From NCBI GenBank assembly GCA_913778905.1, contig CAJYYA010000018.1:62001-126000 (forward strand): 64,000 nt of DNA, given 5' to 3'. A model generated the notes under the pieces. The model saw only the letters and a program-made list of their open reading frames with translations. It did not search any database and was not told the origin of the DNA. The stretch comes from an uncultured Naasia sp. (lineage in GTDB: Bacteria > Actinomycetota > Actinomycetes > Actinomycetales > Microbacteriaceae). Both the position numbers and the translations under genes were made by a program. Shown in pieces: positions 10,268 to 19,679 of the stretch; position 1 is the first letter of the stretch, and each line of letters begins with the position of its first letter.

Positions 10268-10421
10268 GCCCTGCCCCCTCGCCCACGAGCCCCCGTCTGA
10301 GGGCACGTCAAACGATTATGAGGCTCGCTCGACGGCCCGGTGTCACACGCACCCGCATATCGGTGTCGAGTCGTGGCTCACGGTCGGCCCGGAGACGTCC
10401 GTCGCCGGATTCGTTCCTCCG

Positions 10422-12119
<1,698 letters not shown>

Positions 12120-12159
12120 GGAGTCGATCCTTTCATCGACGCACGCGGACGCGTCCCGG

Positions 12160-12291
12160 TCAGCGGCGGCGGCGACCGCCGTTCTCGGTGGCCAGCGGCT
12201 TGAGGTTGAGCTTCTCGCGCACCTTCGGGTTACGGAGGATCTTCTGCACGACCGGGATGAGCACGGGCAGGAACTTGAGGTAGCGGAACAT
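12160..12291 (-). CDS. Small basic protein (43 aa)
   Basis: A 43-residue open frame beginning MFRYLKFLPVLIPVVQKI, followed by LRNPKVREKLNLKP and ending in GGRRRR. The first 18 residues are a hydrophobic helix and the tail is strongly basic. A GAAGAGAG ribosome site precedes the ATG at 12291. It is probably a small membrane-associated protein; similar short proteins occur in Microbacteriaceae, but I know of no assigned role. It is 40 bases upstream of the ABC-F gene on the same strand and may be cotranscribed. Confidence 0.6.
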   Translation of the reverse strand: MFRYLKFLPVLIPVVQKILRNPKVREKLNLKPLATENGGRRRR

Positions 12292-12449
12292 GATGACTCT
12301 CTTCGTCGGGGGGATGTCCTGGTATTTCGCGGAGGGTTCCTCATCTCGGCGAGTCGCCCAGTCTGAGCCACCTCTCCGGGTGTCTGCTGGGCAGAACGCG
12401 ACCGAGCGGTGAGCGTAGGCTGGCGATCCCCGGCGAAACGGAGTGAGCG

Positions 12450-13148
12450 ATGGGCCTTCCGCGGCCATTCCTCCGCTCGATAGGGGGTGTCACGGTCGCG
12501 ATCCGGACGGATCTGAACGAGGCCGAGTCCGCATCGTTGCGGGCACGGATGAGCGGCGCCGACCTGCTCGCTCTCGATGACCGCCCGACGGCGCGGCGTG
12601 CCGGATTCCTCACCGGGCGCGACCTCATCCGTGAGGTGGTCGATGCAGCCGCAGGAGTTTCGGGGAATCATCTCGACGACGGGCCGTGCGGTTCCCCGCG
12701 CATCGATGCGGTGTGCCGTGACTGCGGCGGTCCGCACGGGCCGGTCCGAGTCGAGGGCTACCGGGTATCGGTGTCCCATTCGGGCGGAGTGACGGCGGTG
12801 GCCGTCGTGTCGGACGAGGACGCACGAGTCACGGGGATCGAGGGGATCGGGCTGGATCTCGAGTCCGCCACGGCCGGTCTGGAGAAGGCGGACGCCATCC
12901 GTGCCCTTCTGGCGGTGCCCGATCTCTCGGACGAGCAGACCCTCCGCCGGTGGACCGAGGTCGAAGCCGTGGTCAAGGCGGATGGACGCGGACTGCGAGT
13001 GTCTCCGGATGCCGTGCGAGTCGCGGATGCCGAAGGTGGACGGATCGCGCGGATCGCGAATCGGCCGGGGGTCGTGTTCGAGGTGTTGACGGTGGACGTC
13101 GGGCCCGGATTCGCCGCAGCGCTGGCGGTGGCGCGGCGGAAGAGCTGA
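12450..13148 (+). CDS. 4'-phosphopantetheinyl transferase (Sfp/Gsp-type)
   Basis: A 232-residue enzyme that moves the phosphopantetheine arm of CoA to a serine of carrier proteins. It has the CRDCGGPHG motif (Cys-X2-Cys-X3-His-Gly) near residue 92, VSVSHSGG at about 109, the Mg-binding GIGLDLES at about 131 and RRWTEVEAVVKADGRGLRV at about 172, matching the P, ID and WxxKEA-type motifs of the Sfp class. The usual Trp-X-X-Lys-Glu is replaced by WTEVEAVVKA, a common actinobacterial form. The likely substrate is the carrier domain of the Pls-type synthetase encoded 1.4-5 kb downstream on the opposite strand. GGAGTGAG precedes the ATG. Confidence 0.88.
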   Translation: MGLPRPFLRSIGGVTVAIRTDLNEAESASLRARMSGADLLALDDRPTARRAGFLTGRDLIREVVDAAAGVSGNHLDDGPCGSPRIDAVCRDCGGPHGPVRVEGYRVSVSHSGGVTAVAVVSDEDARVTGIEGIGLDLESATAGLEKADAIRALLAVPDLSDEQTLRRWTEVEAVVKADGRGLRVSPDAVRVADAEGGRIARIANRPGVVFEVLTVDVGPGFAAALAVARRKS

Positions 13149-13155
13149 ACCCGGG

Positions 13156-13260
13156 CCTTCATTTCGGTTCGCTCAATGGGCGGGCGGGCTGACCCTGGTG
13201 CCCTTCATTTCGCTCTGCTCGATGGGCGGGCCCGCCCGTTGAGCGCAGCGAAACGCAGGG
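13156..13260. repeat. Dispersed palindromic repeat, two to three copies
   Basis: Copies of a 30-base intergenic repeat sit between the convergent transferase and peptidase genes. One copy is at 13156-13185, a second at 13201-13230, and 13231-13260 is its inverted partner, so 13201-13260 can fold into one long hairpin. The core is TCGCTCAATGGGCGGG or, inverted, CCCGCCCGTTGAGCG followed by CAGCGAAACGCAGGG. The same family occurs at 21726-21778 and 55829-56095. Here it may also act as a two-way terminator. Confidence 0.85.
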
Positions 13261-13273
13261 ACCGAAGAACGCG

Positions 13274-14596
13274 CTAAGGCGCCGTCGGGAACGGCGGGAG
13301 GGCCGTCTCGCGGAGCCACGTGCGCTCGAAGCCGTCGACATCCGCCATGCCCGCCTCGCGGAGGAGAATGAGGAAGTCCTCCGTCGTCACCGTCTCGAAA
13401 CGGAAGCGGGCGGTCCAGCGGTGCAGGAGGTCCCGGAATCCGTCGTCGCCCAGCGCCAGGTGGACGGCGTGCAGCGCGACGGCTCCCCTCTTGTAGACGC
13501 GGTCATCGAACATCGACGCAGGCCCCGGGTCACCGAGCACGAGGTCCTGCGGCTGACGTGCCAGCCCGCGGTGGAACACCCGGGCCGAGGTCCCGACCGT
13601 CTTGACGCCCTCCGCGTCGAACCAGAGCCACTCGCTGTAGCAGGCGAAGCCCTCGTTGAGCCAGATGTCGCTCCAGCGCCGCAGACCCACGCTGTTCCCG
13701 AACCACTGGTGGGCCAGCTCGTGCGCCACGAGACGCTCGCTCCCGTTCTGACCGTCCATGTGATTGGCGCCGAAGATCGCAAGGCTCTGCGCCTCGAGCG
13801 GGATCTCCAGCGCATCCTCGGTGACGACCAGGCCGAACGCGGCGAACGGATACGGGCCGAACCACTCCTGGAACACCGCCATCATGCGCGGAAGCGCGGC
13901 GAGGTCATGGCGCGCCCGACGCGCGAGAGCCGCCGGATGACTGATCCTGCCCGGGACGCCGTCGAGATCGACCTCGACATCCGTATAGCGACCGACTTGC
14001 ACGGTCGCGAGATAGGTGCTCGTCGGCTCCGGCTGCTCGAAGACGCTCACGAGACGCCCACCGCGGCGGTCCGCAGAGACGCGCCGGCCGTTGGCGACGG
14101 CGCGGTAGTCGGCGTCGGTCGTGACGGCGATCCGGAACGTCGACTTGTGGTCGGGCCGGTCGTTGCAGGGGAACCAGGTCGAGGATCCGGACGGCTGCGA
14201 CGCGACGAGCGCGCCATCGGACAGTTCCTCCCAGCCGAGCATCCCCCACGGGGACCGGCGGGGAACGGGGGCGCCGGAGTAGTCGACGACGACCTGGACG
14301 GTCGACCCGGCGGCGAGCGCCGACGACGGAGTCAACGTCAGTTTGTGAGCTGAGCGGGTCACGCGCGCGCGGCGGCCGTCGATGGTCGCGCGCTCGACAC
14401 GGAATCCCGACAGATCGAGCACGAGAGCCTTCGCATCCCGGATGACGCGGATGGTCAGCTCAGCGGTCGCGCGGAGCTTGTTCCCCGCGACGCGGTAGTC
14501 GAGCGACAGGTCGTAGGCGGTGACGGCGTAGTCGTCGCTGCCCTGCTGCGGCAGGTAGGGGTCGGGGAACTCGGTCGGTGCTTCTGTCATCGTCAT
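13274..14596 (-). CDS. M1 family zinc metallopeptidase (aminopeptidase N-like)
   Basis: A 440-residue M1 metallopeptidase. The Zn-binding signature is complete: HELAH at about residue 291, followed 18 residues later by the Glu of NEGFACYSEW (HEXXH-X18-E). The N-terminal beta domain (YDLSLDYRVAGNKLRATAEL) is present; the large C-terminal helical domain of full-length aminopeptidase N is missing, as in many short actinobacterial M1 enzymes. There is no signal peptide, so it is probably cytoplasmic or membrane-associated through partners. The ATG at 14596 overlaps the synthetase stop (ATGA), so the two are translationally coupled. In epsilon-polylysine producers an aminopeptidase of the HEXXH type degrades the polymer; a similar protective role here is an inference. 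Confidence 0.9.
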   Translation of the reverse strand: MTMTEAPTEFPDPYLPQQGSDDYAVTAYDLSLDYRVAGNKLRATAELTIRVIRDAKALVLDLSGFRVERATIDGRRARVTRSAHKLTLTPSSALAAGSTVQVVVDYSGAPVPRRSPWGMLGWEELSDGALVASQPSGSSTWFPCNDRPDHKSTFRIAVTTDADYRAVANGRRVSADRRGGRLVSVFEQPEPTSTYLATVQVGRYTDVEVDLDGVPGRISHPAALARRARHDLAALPRMMAVFQEWFGPYPFAAFGLVVTEDALEIPLEAQSLAIFGANHMDGQNGSERLVAHELAHQWFGNSVGLRRWSDIWLNEGFACYSEWLWFDAEGVKTVGTSARVFHRGLARQPQDLVLGDPGPASMFDDRVYKRGAVALHAVHLALGDDGFRDLLHRWTARFRFETVTTEDFLILLREAGMADVDGFERTWLRETALPPFPTAP

Positions 14597-17500
14597 TTCG
14601 CCAGCGGCATCCGGTACTCCGACACCCGCACCTCGCGCCAGGGTCCGATGGGGTTGCCGCTCCAGCGGGATCCATCCGGAACGACCTCCCCGCGGATGAC
14701 GAGCGACGCCGGTCCGACCGTGGCGCCCGCTCCGATGGTCGCGGCCGGGAGGACGATGCTGTGCGGGCCGAGCGTCGCCCCCTGCTCGAGATGGACGGAT
14801 CCGAGCGCCATGACACGGTCGTGGAAGAGATGTGTCTGCACGACGCACCCCCTGTTCACGGTCGCGGCCCCGTCGATCCGGACCAGATCGGCCTCGGGGA
14901 GCCAGTAGGTCTCGCACCATACCCCCTCGCCGATGCGCGCCCCCAGTGAGCGGAGCCACCACACGAGCGCCGGGGTGCCCCCCGCCCGCGCGGCGAACCA
15001 CGGCGCGGCCAGCATCTCGATGAAGGTGTCCGCCACCTCGTTGCGCCAGATGAACGACGACCAGAGCGGATGCTCGGACTCGCGGATGCGCCCGATGAGC
15101 GTCCACTTCGCCGCGGTCGCGACCAGAGCGGCGACCGCTCCGGCGAGCACCAGCAACGGCCCGCCGAGCAGATAGCCGAGCGCAGGCGAGATCTCCAGCA
15201 ACGCGATCAGGACGAGCCCGACCGCCACCCCGAGCGCGCAGGAGAGGAAGACGGGGACCAGGCGGCAGATCTCCCAGAGAGAGCGCTGGACCTTGAGCCG
15301 CACGGGCGGGGAGAAGGTGAGGGCCGCATCGACCTCCGCGGGCGCGCGGCGCAGGCGGACCGGGGGCGATCCCATCCACGAGGACCCCGGCTTGGACTTC
15401 ACAGGAGCTGCGGACAGCACGGCGACCAGACCGTCGCGCGGCACGACGTGACCGGCACCCGTCATGCCGGAGTTGCCGACGAATGCACGTTTGCCGACCT
15501 CGGCCCGGGCGAGCCGGACGTAGCCGCCGCCGAGATCGTAGGAGGCGACGAGCGTGTCGTCCGCGAGGAAGGCGCCGTCCTTCACCGTCGTCATGGCCGG
15601 GATGAGAAGCACGGTCGAGGCCTCGACGCCCCTGCCGATATCGGCACCGAGCAGGCGCAGCCACAGCGGCGTCGCGATGCTCGCGTAGAGGGGGAAGAGC
15701 AGCGCGCGGGCCATGTCGAGCACCCGCTCGGTCATCCAGACCTGCCAGCCGATCCGACTGCGGACCGGGTGGACGCCTTCGCGGAGCCCGATCCCCAGCA
15801 GGCGGACGACCAGCACCACGAGACCCACGATGACGACACCGGCGACCAGCGCAGCGGGAACGAGCGCTGCGAAGACGGGACCCCACAGCTCGCTCGCGGA
15901 TCGCGCGTCGCCGATGGCGGCGAGCAGGACGAGCACTCCGGCGAGGAGGCCGAGGACGGGGATGGCGGCGATGCCGATCGAAGCGGCACCGTAGGCGACG
16001 AGCCAGCCGCGGGCCCGCGGCGGGCGCTCCTTGGGCCACCACTGCTCGACGGAACCGACGCGCGATGCCGGGGATCCCGCCCAGCTCTGGTCGGCCTTGA
16101 CGCGGCCGAACACGGAAGAACCGGGAGCGATCGACGCGCGCTTCCCGATCCGGGTGCCGGGCAGGAGGGTCGAGCGGGCACCGACGCGGGCATCCGCGCC
16201 GATGCGCACGGCGCCCACCCGCACGGTGTCGCCGTCGATCCAGTACCCCGAGAGGTCCACCTCGGGCTCGATCGAGGCGCGGGGCCCGATGCTGAGCATC
16301 CCCGTGATGGGCGGGAGGGTGTGCAGGTCGACGTCGTCGCTGATACGGGCGCCGAGCGCGCGGGCGTAGTAGAGGATCCAGGGCGCACCCGACAGCGAGG
16401 AGGCGCCGATGCTCTCGGCGATGCGCTCCGCGGTCCAGATGCGCAGGTGGACGGATCCGCCGCGCGGGTAGTCGCCGGGCCGCACCCCGCGGAGGAGCAG
16501 GCGGGCGGCCACCGCGCTGAGGGCCATACGGCCGGGAGGAGTCGCGAGCAGGATGAGCGCCGGGACGAGAACTGCCAGAGAGACCGACGGCAGCACGGTC
16601 ACCGTACCGAAGGCGGCGAGGATCGACCCGGGTGCCAGAAGCAGAGTGGCCCAGCGAGCGCCGTCGATCGAGCGCACGACGACGCTGATGATCGTCTGGA
16701 GGATGCGGCTCCCCACCGGTACGGGCGCGGCGCGATGCTCGGTGGTGTCGGCGCGTTCCACCTCGGTGCGGGAGCGCAGGTAGTCGAGCATCGCGCCGAA
16801 GCGGGGGTGCGCGTAGATCTCGGCGACCGCGAACTCGCCGTCGCGAGCGCGCAGACGCGCGACCAGGAGCGCAGCCGACAGCGATCCGCCGCCGAGGTCG
16901 AAGAAGTTGGCACTGCGATCCGAGACGGGGAGACCCAGCACAGCGCTCCACTGCTCGCGAAGCCACACCTCGTCTTCGGCCAGGCCGTCCGAGGCGTCGT
17001 CGTCGGCGACCCCCGTGAGCGGCCAGGGCAGCGCCCCCTTGTCGACCTTGCCGGAGCTGCGGGTCGGCAGATCGTCCACGAGGGCGAGAACCGGGACCAG
17101 CGCAGCGGGCAGCTCCTCCCGGAGGCGCGCGAGGGCGGCCGCCCTGTCGAACCCTTCTCCGGGAACGAGGTAGGCGACGAGAACGGGGCTCCCCGCGGCC
17201 GAGGTACGCACGGCGACCGTCGCCGCGGTGACGTTCGGCAGCACGAAGAGTGCGGCCTCGATCTCACCCAGCTCGATCCGACGACCGCCGACTTTGACCT
17301 GGTCGTCGGCACGCCCCATGAAGACGAGACCCGCGCCGTCGTAGCGGACGAGGTCGCCGCTGCGGTAGGCCCGGGCCCACCCCACGCTCTCCAGGGGCGC
17401 GTACTTCTCGGCATCCTTCTCGGGGTCGAGATAGCGGCCGAGGCCGACGCCGCCGATGACGAGCTCGCCGACCTGGCCTTCCTCCACCGGGTTGCCGTCG

Positions 17501-18516
17501 GCGTCGACGACGACGAGTTCCCACCCGTCGAGCGGAAGGCCGATCCTCACCGGCTCGCCCGCGCGCATCTGGGCCCCGCAGGCGACGACCGTCGCCTCGG
17601 TCGGACCGTACGTGTTCCAGAGCTCGCGGTCGGGCGTCGCGAGGCGGGCGACGAGGTCCGGCGGGCAGGCCTCACCGCCGAAGATCAGCAGACGCACGTT
17701 GTCGAGGGCGTCCGCCGGCCACAGGCTGGCGAGGGTCGGCACCGTCGACACGACGTTGATGCGACGGGTGGTGAGCCATGGGCCGAGATCGACACCGCTC
17801 TTGACGAGCGCGCGTGGAGCCGGGACCAGGCAGGCACCGTGACCCCACGCCAACCACATCTCCTCGCAGGAGGCGTCGAATCCGACCGACAGGCCCGCCA
17901 GAACGCGGTCGCCGGGGCCGAGCGGAGCCTCCTGGAGAAACATACGCGCTTCGGCATCGACGAACGCGGCGGCCGACCGATGCGTGATGGCGACGCCCTT
18001 GGGGGTACCCGTCGAGCCCGAGGTGAAGATGATCCAGGCGTCGTCGCCGGGGCTGGGATCGCCGCTGCGTTCATCGGCCTCGACGGTTCTCGCCCCCGTC
18101 TCGCGGGGCGCGTAGGAGCCGGATCCGCCGAGCACACCGTCCACGTCGGCCGTGTCGAAGACGAGTCGGGCGCGCTCGTCCGGGTCGTCCACGTCGACCG
18201 GGACGTAGGCCCCGCCGGCGAACAGCACCGACAGGATCCCGAGGTAGAGCTCGCGCTGCCCCGAGGCCAGGCGCACCCCGACGCGCGATCCGGGTCGGAC
18301 CCCCGCGTCTCGGAGAACGGCGGCTCGCTTCTCCACCTCGACGATCAGCTCGCGATAGCTCAGGGCACCGCGCTCGTCTTCCAGCGCCGACGACTCGGGG
18401 TGCAGGCGTGAGGTCTCTCGGAGGATGTCCACGAGGGTGCGCGGTTCCGGAGTCGGACCTGCGACGAGAATCGAACCCACTTCTTCCCCTTCGGAGCCGG
18501 CGTCGATCGGCCCCAC
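14593..18516 (-). CDS. Pls/PosA-type single-module non-ribosomal peptide synthetase with membrane C-terminus
   Basis: A 1307-residue protein with an adenylation domain (about 25-510: FTSGSTGTPKGVAITH, NTYGPTEATVVACG, YRSGDLVRYDG, GRADDQVKVGGRRIELGEIE), a carrier domain with the phosphopantetheine Ser in FFDLGGGSLSAALLV (about 540), and a C-terminal half with several membrane helices interleaved with left-handed beta-helix (hexapeptide) acyltransferase-like repeats. There is no condensation or thioesterase domain. This plan is that of epsilon-poly-L-lysine synthetase and its relatives, which build isopeptide homopolymers or short oligomers of one amino acid at the membrane. The substrate cannot be read confidently by eye. 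GTG at 18516 is preceded by AAGGTGA. It pairs with the M1 peptidase downstream and the carrier-protein transferase facing it. Confidence 0.88.
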   Translation of the reverse strand: MGPIDAGSEGEEVGSILVAGPTPEPRTLVDILRETSRLHPESSALEDERGALSYRELIVEVEKRAAVLRDAGVRPGSRVGVRLASGQRELYLGILSVLFAGGAYVPVDVDDPDERARLVFDTADVDGVLGGSGSYAPRETGARTVEADERSGDPSPGDDAWIIFTSGSTGTPKGVAITHRSAAAFVDAEARMFLQEAPLGPGDRVLAGLSVGFDASCEEMWLAWGHGACLVPAPRALVKSGVDLGPWLTTRRINVVSTVPTLASLWPADALDNVRLLIFGGEACPPDLVARLATPDRELWNTYGPTEATVVACGAQMRAGEPVRIGLPLDGWELVVVDADGNPVEEGQVGELVIGGVGLGRYLDPEKDAEKYAPLESVGWARAYRSGDLVRYDGAGLVFMGRADDQVKVGGRRIELGEIEAALFVLPNVTAATVAVRTSAAGSPVLVAYLVPGEGFDRAAALARLREELPAALVPVLALVDDLPTRSSGKVDKGALPWPLTGVADDDASDGLAEDEVWLREQWSAVLGLPVSDRSANFFDLGGGSLSAALLVARLRARDGEFAVAEIYAHPRFGAMLDYLRSRTEVERADTTEHRAAPVPVGSRILQTIISVVVRSIDGARWATLLLAPGSILAAFGTVTVLPSVSLAVLVPALILLATPPGRMALSAVAARLLLRGVRPGDYPRGGSVHLRIWTAERIAESIGASSLSGAPWILYYARALGARISDDVDLHTLPPITGMLSIGPRASIEPEVDLSGYWIDGDTVRVGAVRIGADARVGARSTLLPGTRIGKRASIAPGSSVFGRVKADQSWAGSPASRVGSVEQWWPKERPPRARGWLVAYGAASIGIAAIPVLGLLAGVLVLLAAIGDARSASELWGPVFAALVPAALVAGVVIVGLVVLVVRLLGIGLREGVHPVRSRIGWQVWMTERVLDMARALLFPLYASIATPLWLRLLGADIGRGVEASTVLLIPAMTTVKDGAFLADDTLVASYDLGGGYVRLARAEVGKRAFVGNSGMTGAGHVVPRDGLVAVLSAAPVKSKPGSSWMGSPPVRLRRAPAEVDAALTFSPPVRLKVQRSLWEICRLVPVFLSCALGVAVGLVLIALLEISPALGYLLGGPLLVLAGAVAALVATAAKWTLIGRIRESEHPLWSSFIWRNEVADTFIEMLAAPWFAARAGGTPALVWWLRSLGARIGEGVWCETYWLPEADLVRIDGAATVNRGCVVQTHLFHDRVMALGSVHLEQGATLGPHSIVLPAATIGAGATVGPASLVIRGEVVPDGSRWSGNPIGPWREVRVSEYRMPLAK

Positions 18517-18588
18517 GAGTCGGTCACCTTATCGAAACCAGGAGAACGGCGGATTAACCGGGCCCGGCTCGTGCGCCGGAGACGGCGC

Positions 18589-19515
18589 TCATGAGGTGAT
18601 CAGCGCGATGGCGAGCAGGACGGGAAGCGAGCCGAAGGTGGTGATCAAGACCGTGTCGCGCGCGACCGTCTCCCCGATGCCGTAGCGCTGGGCGTAGTTG
18701 AAGACGTTCTGGGCGCTCGGGAGTGCGGCGAGCACGACGGCGGCCCGCAGCAGCTCGCCGTCGAGACCCAGGAGGGTCGCGACGCCCCAGGCGACGAGCG
18801 GCATCATCGCCAGCTTCACGAACGAGGCGACCACCACATCGCGACGGCCCGAGCCCGCGGCGAGCGGCCGACGACCGTGCAGGGAGATGCCGAACCCGAC
18901 GAGGACGACCGGCACGGCGGCGGCCCCGATGATGCGCAGCGGTTCGATAACCGGGTCAGGCAGTTCGAGGCCCGTGAGCGACACGAGCACACCGAGCACG
19001 GAGGCGATGATCAGGGGGTTGCGGATCGGGCCGAGCAGGATCCTCGTGAACGAGGTCGATCCGGTCGTCGCGATGTCGAGCAGGGTCAGCGCCACCGGGG
19101 CCAGGACCAAGAGCTGGAAGAGCAGGACGGGCGCCGAAAGCGCGGGGTCGCCGAAGACGTATACCGCCACCGGAATGCCGATGTTGTTGGCGTTGACGTA
19201 TCCCGCGGCGAGCGAGCCGATGACGGTTTCGCCGAGGCGGCGTCGGAACACGAAGACGGCTATCAGGGCGAAGATCGCGATCGAGACGAGGGACGAGACG
19301 GCCCCGACGCCCAGTGACAGGGAGAAGAGGACGTGGATGTCCGCTCCGGCGAGCACCGTGAACAGAAGACACGGGGACAGGACGAAGAAGACGAGGCGGG
19401 AGAGCACATAGGGCGCCCCGTCACCGAGGATCCGAGCCCGCCCCACGAGATAGCCGACAGCGATGATCGCCGCGATGATCGCGAACCCCGTCAGCACACC
19501 GCCCATTCGGCCCAT
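18589..19515 (-). CDS. AEC family transporter (auxin efflux carrier-like permease)
   Basis: A 308-residue membrane protein with about ten hydrophobic helices and no soluble domain. The start (VLTGFAIIAAIIAVGYLVGR) and the two halves separated by a short hydrophilic loop fit the AEC family, which exports or imports organic acids and related small molecules. RILGDGAPYVLSRLVFFVLSPC and a late ALPSAQNVFNYAQRYG segment are typical. The substrate is not predictable. Two ATGs (19515 and 19506) are possible starts. It lies downstream of a strong terminator and just after the Pls-type synthetase start on the same strand, so it could be cotranscribed into that operon. Confidence 0.85.
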   Translation of the reverse strand: MGRMGGVLTGFAIIAAIIAVGYLVGRARILGDGAPYVLSRLVFFVLSPCLLFTVLAGADIHVLFSLSLGVGAVSSLVSIAIFALIAVFVFRRRLGETVIGSLAAGYVNANNIGIPVAVYVFGDPALSAPVLLFQLLVLAPVALTLLDIATTGSTSFTRILLGPIRNPLIIASVLGVLVSLTGLELPDPVIEPLRIIGAAAVPVVLVGFGISLHGRRPLAAGSGRRDVVVASFVKLAMMPLVAWGVATLLGLDGELLRAAVVLAALPSAQNVFNYAQRYGIGETVARDTVLITTFGSLPVLLAIALITS

Positions 19516-19594
19516 TCTGCCGGGCGGACCGCAGGCACGCCGAAGCGGCTCCGCCCATCACAGCCCTTCCCAGATCCGACTTCTCGACTTCGCA

Positions 19595-19628
19595 GAAGGC
19601 CCCACGACTCTCAAGTCGTGGGGCCTTC
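19595..19628. terminator. Perfect 15-bp hairpin terminator
   Basis: GAAGGCCCCACGACT at 19595-19609 pairs perfectly with 19614-19628 across a CTCA loop. It lies 52 bases past the stop of the secreted glycosidase-like gene and ends the six-gene carbohydrate operon, insulating the AEC transporter gene. Confidence 0.9.
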
Positions 19629-19679
19629 CGTGAAGCGGCCCTCCGTGTCGTTCTGCTCAGTGGGCGTCCCGTCACCTCG

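Noticed and set aside
12120-12779. N-terminal extension of the ABC-F protein
   Set aside because: It overlaps the transferase and small-protein genes and has no sense; the GTG at 12119 has a good ribosome site and the family start.
14597-16966. Long N-terminal extension of the M1 peptidase
   Set aside because: It lies inside the synthetase gene in another frame and is Arg/Pro-rich nonsense; the ATG at 14596 fits the family and couples to the synthetase stop.
15070-18411. 1113-codon open frame on the plus strand
   Set aside because: Antisense to the Pls-type synthetase, with Arg/Asp/Gly-rich nonsense and no domain; a GC-skew artefact.
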